A stretch of 64,000 nucleotides of DNA from Tsuneonella flava (GTDB taxonomy: Bacteria > Pseudomonadota > Alphaproteobacteria > Sphingomonadales > Sphingomonadaceae), in NCBI RefSeq assembly GCF_002870965.1, contig NZ_PHSO01000004.1, forward strand, positions 496,001-560,000, read 5' to 3'. The notes below the pieces were generated by a model. The model did no database searches. It was not told the DNA's origin and worked only from the letters and a program-made list of their open reading frames with translations. Position 1 is the first letter of the stretch; every line of letters starts with the position of its first letter. Below, piece by piece: positions 46,318 through 53,904 of the stretch. The position numbers were made by a program, and so were the translations under genes.

Positions 46318-48513
46318 ATGACAGCCAAGCAGACATTCGGGCGGAATGCGAACTTGCGCCTTATCGGTATGACGAGCCTGATGGCTTTGAGCGCAGCCCT
46401 GTTACCAACTGGCGTTCAGGCACAGGATATTCCTGAAGAGGAAATGGTCGACCTTGGCGATTTGGGTGGGGACCGCTCGATCGCGACCGAGGTCAACAGC
46501 GATGGCTCTGTTGTGTTCGGGTATGCCCAGAACGAAGCGGGCGCCGTGCGGATGGTTCTGTGGCAGAATGGAGTGGCGAAGGATATCACTTTGCCCGGTG
46601 TCGTCTATAGCGAGGCGGTGCTGGATACCAGCGGCAGCTCTCGCGGGCTGATGAGCCGTGACGGATCGACCGTTGTCATTCGCGCCACGGTGGATCTGCC
46701 AGAGGGCGGAATCTACCGCTATCGCAATGGCACCGCAACACGCATCGACCAGCCGTCTGCACCGGGAGAACTGGTCATCGAAGGGGTGACCGCGCTCGAT
46801 CGCGACGGGTCCACCCTCGTGGGTTTCTCCTTCGTCGATGGGGATCAGCACGCGGTCCGCTGGACCGAGGAGGGGGCGCAGGACATCGGCGTGCTTGGCG
46901 GTACAGCCTCGTCAGCTCTCGCTGTCAGCGGCGATGGCTCGATCGTAGTGGGGATATCCGACGTCGATGGCGGAAGCCGCGAGGCCTTCCGATGGTCTGG
47001 CGGCACTATGCAGAGCCTGGGCGCATTGACCGGCCAGACGACGGGCGGCGCCAACCTGATCAGCGACGATGGCAGTGTCATCGCTGGCTATGCGCGGGTA
47101 TTGACCGGATCGGGCGGCGACATTCGCCGCACATTCGTCTGGCAGGATGGCACCATGTCAGACATTGGCGATCTGGGCGGGTCCAATGTCACGGCCACGG
47201 CAATCAGCGCCGACGGGTCCACGATCATCGGTCAAAGTGACCATAACAACCCCGATGTCTATAATTCATCGCAAGCCTTTTACTGGCGCGACGGTGTGAT
47301 GCGTGAAATCGGCTACCTGCCGACTGACGATCCCAACGGCGCCTACACCGTTGCCAAGGCAGTCAGCGGCGATGGCGGCGTGATTGTTGGGAGTGCGCGC
47401 GGCGAAACGAGCGGGAGCTCCGTTGCCTTTCGCTGGACCGACGATGGCGGCATCGTCGCGTTGGGCACACTGGGCGGCAAAAACTCAAGAGCCACCGATG
47501 TGAGCGAAGATGGCACCACAATCGTCGGCGTGTCCGACAATGCCGCAGGGCAGAGCCGGGCCTTCATCTGGCATTCGGTCATGCAGGATTTCACCAATCT
47601 GCTCTCTTCGTTCAACGGGCTGGCCGAAGAAGGCGAACTGGCGATCGAGGAACAGCAACAGTTCACCGAAATAGCCGCCGCACCGGGCTGCGATCCGGCC
47701 CAACGGCGTTTCTGTCTGGGGGTTGAGGGATACGGCTGGACATCGGCAGGCACCGCACCAGTCGGCCGTCGCGAAGCCATCGGAGCGCGCCTCTTCGCAG
47801 GCGTGGGCCTGACAGAGGGTCTCAGCATCGGCGGGGGGTACGCCTGGGCCGATCCGTCGATCAAGGATGACCGGACGCATGAAAGTGGCGCCCATGCATG
47901 GTCGGTGTCGCTCGATTACAAGGCGGCGAGTTCGGGGCCGTTCGCCCGTTTGTGGTATGCCCACGCGCGCGAAAGCCTGTCGCTTGTCCGTGGCGAAGGC
48001 TTTGCCGACGTACAACCGATGAACGGAACTGCGGGGCTTAGCAGCGATAGCTTTGGCCTGCGCGCAGGATATGGCTTCCGCTTGCCGGGCGGCATGGATC
48101 TGCGCCCGTGGGCGGCATTTGACCGGCGCAATAGCGAACGGGATGCATTTCTCGAAGCGGGCGGCGATTTCCCGGCACACTTCGCCGCCATCGAGGCGAA
48201 ACGCACAATTGCCCATGCCGGAATCGATATGGAACTGCCTGCCGGGCAAAATCCCCTGCGCCTCGGCTTTTCGCTGGAAACCGATCTGGCAGACGATCCG
48301 ATCACGATCGGCGGAACCTCCGACATTCCGGGTATGGAGGCATTCACCCTGACATCGAGCCTGCACCGCAAGGATGTGCGCGCGCGCTTTGGCGCGGGAT
48401 ACGACGTACCGCTGGGTCCGTTGACGATCGGGATCGGCGCAAGCGCGAAAAGCCCGGTTTATGGCAGTAGCTGGCAGATCGGCGGCGCAGTGCGCGTGTC
48501 AGCGTCCTTCTGA
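46318..48513 (+). CDS. HAF-repeat autotransporter
   Basis: The 731-residue protein has a signal peptide (to QAQD), a passenger of HAF-type repeats (LGGTASSALAVSGDGSIVVG, LGGSNVTATAISADGSTIIG, LGGKNSRATDVSEDGTTIVG) to about residue 440, and an autotransporter beta-barrel from about 470 to the terminal Phe (VGRREAIGARLFAGVGLTEG, SSWQIGGAVRVSASF). It is exported to the outer membrane by the type Va route. The stop overlaps the ATG of the small lipoprotein gene (TGATG). Function is unknown. Confidence 0.9.
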   Translation: MTAKQTFGRNANLRLIGMTSLMALSAALLPTGVQAQDIPEEEMVDLGDLGGDRSIATEVNSDGSVVFGYAQNEAGAVRMVLWQNGVAKDITLPGVVYSEAVLDTSGSSRGLMSRDGSTVVIRATVDLPEGGIYRYRNGTATRIDQPSAPGELVIEGVTALDRDGSTLVGFSFVDGDQHAVRWTEEGAQDIGVLGGTASSALAVSGDGSIVVGISDVDGGSREAFRWSGGTMQSLGALTGQTTGGANLISDDGSVIAGYARVLTGSGGDIRRTFVWQDGTMSDIGDLGGSNVTATAISADGSTIIGQSDHNNPDVYNSSQAFYWRDGVMREIGYLPTDDPNGAYTVAKAVSGDGGVIVGSARGETSGSSVAFRWTDDGGIVALGTLGGKNSRATDVSEDGTTIVGVSDNAAGQSRAFIWHSVMQDFTNLLSSFNGLAEEGELAIEEQQQFTEIAAAPGCDPAQRRFCLGVEGYGWTSAGTAPVGRREAIGARLFAGVGLTEGLSIGGGYAWADPSIKDDRTHESGAHAWSVSLDYKAASSGPFARLWYAHARESLSLVRGEGFADVQPMNGTAGLSSDSFGLRAGYGFRLPGGMDLRPWAAFDRRNSERDAFLEAGGDFPAHFAAIEAKRTIAHAGIDMELPAGQNPLRLGFSLETDLADDPITIGGTSDIPGMEAFTLTSSLHRKDVRARFGAGYDVPLGPLTIGIGASAKSPVYGSSWQIGGAVRVSASF

Positions 48514-48968
48514 TGCGCCGTGTCGCCACCACCGCCACGTTGCTTGCCGCAGCGTGTTCTGCGACTCCGCCCGCTTCCCCAGTGCCCGATATGACGTCGG
48601 GCACACCCTATTGTGCTGGCATGGCTGTGTGGGAATTGCCCGATTATCCGGTCCGCCTTGCCGCACCATCGGGGGCGATCGTGGCGGCCGGGGGCGCCGC
48701 AGATGGTGCAGATCGCGCAGATACCGCGAGCGCGATTGACGTGACCCTGAAGACACTCGGCACCCCGGACGAAATCGCTGCATTTTATCGATGTGCCCTG
48801 CCCTATGTCGGGCACGACAGTGTCGCCCCTTTACCCGGCGGTGTGCGCGGTTTTTCTTATAAGGGACCGGACGGCAGGCAGGGCCGCGTTGTATTGCGGG
48901 TTTACGATCTTCCCTTTCCCGACGACGGTTGGGACACATTCATCAGGATTACCGAGACGCAGCGCTAG
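48513..48968 (+). CDS. Small lipoprotein-like protein coupled to the autotransporter
   Basis: The 151-residue protein begins MRRVATTATLLAAACSA, a possible lipoprotein signal with a weak lipobox. The mature part has VWELPDYPVRLAAPSGAIVAAGG, a two-Cys pair (YCAG..YRCALPY) and DVTLKTLGTPDEIAAFYRCAL. This arrangement (short beta region, then a helix with DEIAAFY) is similar in outline to the two lipoproteins on the opposite strand next door. Start overlap with the autotransporter stop suggests coupled translation. Confidence 0.75.
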   Translation: MRRVATTATLLAAACSATPPASPVPDMTSGTPYCAGMAVWELPDYPVRLAAPSGAIVAAGGAADGADRADTASAIDVTLKTLGTPDEIAAFYRCALPYVGHDSVAPLPGGVRGFSYKGPDGRQGRVVLRVYDLPFPDDGWDTFIRITETQR

Positions 48969-48990
48969 TCTGCAGAATCAGGCCAAAGGA

Positions 48991-49491
48991 TCAGAGAGGG
49001 CCGGCAAAAGTGATGATGATATCGCGGTATCCATCGCGAGAGATGACTTGCGTCATGGCTGGCGAATCCCCCGCTCCGGTAAAACCGACAAGCTTTGTCT
49101 TCGCCCCCGGTTTATCGTTCAGTTCGGGATTGAGGTTCCTGTTTTTCGCCCATTCGTAAAAGGCATCGGCATAAGCTTTTGCATCGACCAGAGATTTGGC
49201 TTGCACCATGAACAGGTCCGGCTCGCCGTTACGCGGGATATGCGTTGCCAGATAGATATGCGCGTCTTGCGGAAGCGGCATGTCCTGCGGCATCCAGTCG
49301 GGACTGGGCAGATTGACGCTTCCCAGCAAGCTTTCGTCGCCATCCTCAACCGGAAGAATGCCATTGGCTCGGTTACCAGTGGCCCCTTTTTCGGAAACAC
49401 CGGCACCGCCTGCTCCGTCGCCGCATCCGGCCAGCGACATTGCCAGAGCGAACACCAGCGCGTTCCCTGCCAAACGGCGCACCGACATCAT
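48991..49491 (-). CDS. Small hypothetical lipoprotein (first of pair)
   Basis: The 166-residue protein has a strong lipobox (SLAGCGDG). The mature part includes DWMPQDMPLPQDAHIYLATHI, SLVDAKAYADAFYEWAKNRNLNPEL and TQVISRDGYRDIIITFAG. It resembles the upstream-encoded lipoprotein in pattern. The gene order (49488-49916 first) with an ATGA overlap makes a two-gene operon. No named family is recognised; a role in surface or envelope processes is only suggested by context. Confidence 0.8.
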   Translation of the reverse strand: MMSVRRLAGNALVFALAMSLAGCGDGAGGAGVSEKGATGNRANGILPVEDGDESLLGSVNLPSPDWMPQDMPLPQDAHIYLATHIPRNGEPDLFMVQAKSLVDAKAYADAFYEWAKNRNLNPELNDKPGAKTKLVGFTGAGDSPAMTQVISRDGYRDIIITFAGPL

Positions 49492-49916
49492 TGCCCCGCC
49501 TTGGTGTAAGTGAGCATGAAATCGCGATCCGCGCCGTCGTCGCGGACGCGGATATTGCCGCCTTCCACCTGTTTGCCCTCGAAATAGATTTCAAGCGGGT
49601 CGGTGGTCTTGGCACGGTCCGTCAGAACATAACCGGCATCGGACAGGCGCTTTGTGAATCCTTCAACGATCGCCTCCGCGCTTTGTCGGCTGCGACCTTC
49701 GATGAAGACATCACCCGGCACTGGCGTGCTTGCGAGAACAAGCCTGGTGTCCTCCGGCAGCACGATATCGGATGGAAAATCGGCCGGAAGCTTAACAGCC
49801 TGCCCACCAGCTTGCGTCTCCACCTGCGGTGCAGTCGCGGATTGATCCGCCGATGATCCACAACCTGACAAAATGCTGGCGCCGACAAGCCCGATGAGCG
49901 TCGCATATTTTCGCAT
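49488..49916 (-). CDS. Small hypothetical lipoprotein (second of pair)
   Basis: The 142-residue protein has lipobox SILSGCGSS. It continues KLPADFPSDIVLPEDTRLVLAST, EGRSRQSAEAIVEGFTKRLSDAGYVL and GADRDFMLTYTKAG. AGGAGGTGG lies at ideal spacing before ATG 49916. It overlaps the next lipoprotein gene by ATGA. Both proteins share the order PxD..LP..D, then a helix with SAEAI/DAKAYA, so they may be paralogues; I recognise no database family. Confidence 0.8.
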   Translation of the reverse strand: MRKYATLIGLVGASILSGCGSSADQSATAPQVETQAGGQAVKLPADFPSDIVLPEDTRLVLASTPVPGDVFIEGRSRQSAEAIVEGFTKRLSDAGYVLTDRAKTTDPLEIYFEGKQVEGGNIRVRDDGADRDFMLTYTKAGQ

Positions 49917-50182
49917 TGGCCACCTCCTGAATAATACCGTTTCACCCTGACAAACGGGAGATGCGCGCAAAATCCGCCAGAACCGCATGTGGCTTGCCGG
50001 TTTATTCGAACCACTGGATTGCTTGCTGAATGTAGCGAGGGTCGGATGGGCCATGATTTCCAAGGCAGGTGCGATGGCTGCTTCTGCCGTCCATACGGCA
50101 GCTCGATTCAACGATAACGGCAGGTTATCACCCGCTCCCGGTTGAAGCGTTCGGCATCCTCTGGCATCGGGTGCCGGACACC

Positions 50183-50731
50183 ATGCCTTACGAACCGCCC
50201 CCGGAAATCGCCGGACTGTCGCTGGCAGAGCTGGCCGAAGCAGTGGCCGCGCGCAAATTGCCGCCGGTCGAACAGTGGGCGCCGCAAATGACGGGCGACA
50301 GCCATATGGCCATTCGCGCCGACGGTAGCTGGACCCACGAAGGCAGCCCGATCTCCCGCCCGGCGATGGTCCGCGCCTTCGCTTCGCTGCTAATGCGTGA
50401 CGAAACGGAGCAGCACTGGCTGGTCACTCCGGTGCAGAAACTGTCGATCGCAGTCGAAGATGCCGCCTTTATCGCCACCGATATGGCGGTGAAAGATGGC
50501 GCGCTCGCCTTTCGCCTGAATACCGACGAGATCGTAATCGCGGGGCCGGATCACTCGCTGATCGCGCGCGGCGATGCGGACACCCCTGCGCTCTATCTCG
50601 CGGTGCGGCGCGGGTGCGAGGCGCGGCTGAACCGTTCGACATATGCCCAGCTGGCCGAACACGCGCTGTCGCAAGGCGACGACTGGCGCGTGACGAGCGA
50701 AGGCGCGAAATTCTCGCTGGTGCCGGCATGA
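50183..50731 (+). CDS. DUF1285 protein
   Basis: The 182-residue protein belongs to DUF1285: MAIRADGSWTHEGSPISRPAMVRAFASLLMRDETEQHWLVTP, then AFIATDMAVKDGALAFRLNTDE. Structures of the family exist, but the function is not known. It overlaps the next NUDIX gene by ATGA and so is part of the operon with cca. The start at ATG 50183 suits the family length. Confidence 0.9.
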   Translation: MPYEPPPEIAGLSLAELAEAVAARKLPPVEQWAPQMTGDSHMAIRADGSWTHEGSPISRPAMVRAFASLLMRDETEQHWLVTPVQKLSIAVEDAAFIATDMAVKDGALAFRLNTDEIVIAGPDHSLIARGDADTPALYLAVRRGCEARLNRSTYAQLAEHALSQGDDWRVTSEGAKFSLVPA

Positions 50732-51327
50732 GCGAGCTTCTCGACCGGCTCACCCGTCTATTCGAAGCGGGCCATGCGCGCGATGTCGATCTGCTGGAAG
50801 ATGCGATGGCGGCACCGGAGCAACTGCGCCCCGCGGCGGTGCTGATCGCCGTGACCGACCGGCCCGATCCGGGCGTGATCCTGACGCACCGGCCATTGAC
50901 GATGCGCCAGCACGCGGGACAGGCCGCCTTCCCCGGCGGCAAGCTCGACCCCGGCGAAGATGCCGTTCAGGCCGCCTTGCGGGAGGCGCACGAGGAAATC
51001 GCGCTCGACCCGCGCAATGTTCAGGTGATCGGCACGTCCGACCCGTTTCGCACTCGCACCGGGTATGACATTACGCCGGTGCTTGCGGTCGTCCCCCCCG
51101 ATTTACCGCTGACGCCCAATCCGGCGGAAGTCAGCGAATGGTTCGAGCCGCCGCTGGGCTTCGTGCTCGACCCGGCCAATCAGATAAAGCGGACCATCGA
51201 ATGGGATGGCGGTCCGCGCGAATATTTCGAGATCATGTGGCACCGGCACCGCATCTGGGGTGTGACCGCAGCGATCATCGGCAACCTTTCCCGCCGGATA
51301 GAACTGACGGAGCTTTTCAATGGCTGA
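50728..51327 (+). CDS. NUDIX hydrolase, CoA pyrophosphatase-like
   Basis: The 199-residue protein has PDPGVILTHRPLTMRQHAGQAAFPGGKLDPGED followed by the NUDIX box core REAHEEIAL, in which the canonical Gly is Ala, a change also seen in CoA pyrophosphatases (NudL/YeaB type). The upstream segment with RPLTMRQHAGQAAFPGG is the CoA-Nudix signature. It overlaps DUF1285 upstream and cca downstream (8 nt), so all three are translationally coupled. Confidence 0.92.
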   Translation: MSELLDRLTRLFEAGHARDVDLLEDAMAAPEQLRPAAVLIAVTDRPDPGVILTHRPLTMRQHAGQAAFPGGKLDPGEDAVQAALREAHEEIALDPRNVQVIGTSDPFRTRTGYDITPVLAVVPPDLPLTPNPAEVSEWFEPPLGFVLDPANQIKRTIEWDGGPREYFEIMWHRHRIWGVTAAIIGNLSRRIELTELFNG

Positions 51328-52495
51328 ACTGCCAAAGGCCGAATGGACCACGCGCGCGGATCTGGCGGCGCTTGTCGCTGCACTGGGTGAAGGTACTGTA
51401 CGCTGGGTCGGCGGCGCAGTGCGCGATACGCTGCTGGGCGAACCGGTGCACGATATCGACGCGGCCACCACGCTGCCCCCCGAAACCGTGATCGAACGGC
51501 TGAAGAAGGCCGATATCCGCGTGATCCCCACCGGAATCGATCATGGCACGGTAACCGCCGTGCTTGATGGCGGGCCGGTGGAAGTGACCACTTTACGCAA
51601 AGATGTCAGCACCGATGGCCGCCGCGCGACTGTCGAATTTGCCAGCGAGTGGCGCGACGATGCGGCGCGGCGCGATTTCACCATCAATGCACTCTATGCC
51701 GATCCCGAAACGCTGGAGATTCACGATTACTTCGGCGGAATGGCCGATCTGGCGATGCGCCGGGTACGCTTTATCGGCAGCGCACGCGCGCGTATTCAGG
51801 AGGACCACTTGCGTATCCTGCGCTATTATCGGTTTCAGGCGCGCTTCGGCGCGGAACTGGATGCCGAGGCGGAGGATGCCTGTGCCGAGCTGGCCGAAAC
51901 CCTGATGGGGCTGAGCCGCGAACGGGTGGGTTGGGAATTGCTCAACCTTCTGGGCCTGCGCGATCCCTCCCCCACGCTGGCGCGGATGCAGGCGCGCGGG
52001 GTTCTGCCGGTCGTCCTGCCCGAAGCGGGCGCGCACGAGATCGAGCACATGGAAATCATGATCGAGACCGAACAGATGTACGGTGTCCCGCCCAATGCCG
52101 TGCGCCGCCTTGCTGCATTGTTGCCGCCGGTGCCCTCCATCGCGGAAACGGTGGCTGCGCGGCTGCGGCTGTCGCGGGCGCAACGCGAACGGCTGGTCTG
52201 CGCGGCAGAGCGCAACCCGATGGACGGACGCGACGCTCATTCGCTGGCTTACGAACTGGGCACGGACTGCGCGATCGATCGCATCGTGATGCTGGGCGGC
52301 GATCCCACAGCGGTGTCCGGCTGGGAAGTGCCCAACTTTCCGCTCAAAGGCGGCCAGATCGTCAGTCGCGGAGTTACCGCCGGACCCGAAGTCGCCCGCA
52401 TCCTGCGCGAAGTGGAGCGCCGCTGGATAAGCGAAGGCTTTCCATCCGAAACACGCGTACAGCAACTGCTGGAAGAGGAACTGACCGGACGCTGA
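51320..52495 (+). CDS. cca: CCA tRNA nucleotidyltransferase
   Basis: The enzyme adds or repairs the 3' CCA of tRNAs. The 391-residue protein has WVGGAVRDTLLGEPVHDIDAAT with the DxD metal motif, RRDFTINALYAD, and ILRYYRFQARFGAELD in the RNA-binding domain. No HD phosphohydrolase domain follows. The gene begins 8 nt inside the NUDIX gene. The order DUF1285-NUDIX-cca is a usual alphaproteobacterial neighbourhood. Confidence 0.95.
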   Translation: MAELPKAEWTTRADLAALVAALGEGTVRWVGGAVRDTLLGEPVHDIDAATTLPPETVIERLKKADIRVIPTGIDHGTVTAVLDGGPVEVTTLRKDVSTDGRRATVEFASEWRDDAARRDFTINALYADPETLEIHDYFGGMADLAMRRVRFIGSARARIQEDHLRILRYYRFQARFGAELDAEAEDACAELAETLMGLSRERVGWELLNLLGLRDPSPTLARMQARGVLPVVLPEAGAHEIEHMEIMIETEQMYGVPPNAVRRLAALLPPVPSIAETVAARLRLSRAQRERLVCAAERNPMDGRDAHSLAYELGTDCAIDRIVMLGGDPTAVSGWEVPNFPLKGGQIVSRGVTAGPEVARILREVERRWISEGFPSETRVQQLLEEELTGR

Positions 52496-52783
52496 TCGGC
52501 CGCTGATTCCGGGCCGGGCGTCAGCTTCAGGACGAATTCAGCTTCACTGCCTTATACGATTAGGCGGTTGCCTATTCTGTCCTGAGATGGAACTAGAGCG
52601 TTTATCTGCCGTTTTCTGGCAGAACATTGCGCGCTTGCAACCGCTTTGGCGGTTGCCGCTTCGCCTGGCGAGGCATTTGCAGGGCCGCGCGCTCTGCCCT
52701 TTGCGTGTGTTTACAGTTTTGCCGGTTGTAGCGGGGCGACCCGTGTGCCCGGCGTCGTGATTGAAGTAAAACGGAGTACCCAT

Positions 52784-53326
52784 ATGAAATTTGCCAAGCT
52801 GGCCTTTGCCGCCGCCCTTGCCACTGCCGCCCTTCCCGGTGCGGCTTACGCTCAGGATGTTGCCGCCGGGGCGACTGTCTATGGCCCGCAAGGTAACGTC
52901 GTCGGCACGGTAACAAGCGTTTCGGGCGGCGTTGTGGTGCTGGATACCGGCACGCATAAGGCTCCGCTGCCTGCCAATGCATTCGGCAAGAGCGATAAAG
53001 GCCCGACCATCACTGTGACCAAGCAGCAGCTCGATGAAATGGTCTCCGCTCAGCTTGCAGCCGCGGCACAGGCGCGCGATACCGCGCTGATCGCCGGTGC
53101 TGCTGTGAATTCCGCCGATGGCAAGCCCGCCGGTACGGTCAAGTCGGTCGAAGGCGACGATGTCGTGCTCGAAACCACCGATGGCCCGGTGGCCCTCAAG
53201 CGTAACACGTTCGCAGTCGACGCCAATGGCACGCTGATGGCGCGTTATACCGCCGAACAGCTTACCGCCGCAGCAAAGGGCGGTGCTGGCGCAGACGCCA
53301 CCGCCGATACGGGCACCGCTGAATAA
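52784..53326 (+). CDS. Small secreted protein with paired repeat units
   Basis: The 180-residue protein has a signal peptide (LATAALPGAAYAQD) and two similar halves: VYGPQGNVVGTVTSVSGGVVVLDTGTHKAPL at about 34-64 and VNSADGKPAGTVKSVEGDDVVLETTDGPVAL near 110-142, both resembling PRC-barrel-like strands. The start, ATG 52784, has ACGGAG about 8 nt before it. I recognise no exact family; a terminator follows. The interval 52496-52783 has no gene that I see. Confidence 0.8.
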   Translation: MKFAKLAFAAALATAALPGAAYAQDVAAGATVYGPQGNVVGTVTSVSGGVVVLDTGTHKAPLPANAFGKSDKGPTITVTKQQLDEMVSAQLAAAAQARDTALIAGAAVNSADGKPAGTVKSVEGDDVVLETTDGPVALKRNTFAVDANGTLMARYTAEQLTAAAKGGAGADATADTGTAE

Positions 53327-53349
53327 TACCAGCGTTTAGCAACAAACAG

Positions 53350-53384
53350 CGGGCCGGATGCGGATGCGCGTCCGGCCCGTTTTG
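53350..53384 (+). terminator. Rho-independent terminator
   Basis: CGGGCCGGA (53350-53358) pairs with TCCGGCCCG (53371-53379), followed by TTTTG. It lies 23 bp after the stop of the secreted protein gene. Confidence 0.85.
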
Positions 53385-53427
53385 CATGGGAAAGCGACTC
53401 CGCGCCTCGCCATCCACAACTCCATCG

Positions 53428-53862
53428 TGACCCCGGCCGCCGAGCCGGAGGCGCGCTTCTGCCAACACTGCGCCGAAAGGAAAGCTGGACCCCGGATCAA
53501 GTCCGGGGCGACGGGGAGAGCGGGAGAGTGGGCGCAACCCGCCCTCGTCATTGCGAGGAGCCGCAAGGCGACGTGGCAATCCATCGACCGCCCTTTGTCT
53601 CCGCCACAACCGCCGCGATGGGAGGGGCCTTGGACGGAAACTTTTCACACGAAGGCACGAAGGCACGGAGAAGGTTTGGTTCGGGGATAAGAGCCGCACT
53701 GCCGATGGCTGGCCAATGCTACCTCGCGTATCCCCACCCTCGTCATTGCGAAGAGCTTCAGGCGACGTGGCAATTCATGGACCGAACGTCGCCACCGCCA
53801 GAACCGAGGCAACGGGCACCACCCTGACCCCACGGATTGCTTCTCCACGTTCGCAATGATGA
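53428..53862. repeat. Repeat block A-B-C-B
   Basis: A type A unit (about 53428-53512, with CCCCGGATCAAGTCCGGGG), a type B unit starting at 53545 that loses its right end where a C unit begins (53641-53672, TTCACACGAAGGCACGAAGG), then a full B unit (about 53739-53862). The C unit apparently sits inside or replaces part of the first B unit. No gene is present in 53385-53904. Confidence 0.8.
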
Positions 53863-53904
53863 GTGGAGAGCGGAGTGCGGGAAACCGCCTCCGCCACCCA
53901 GCAA

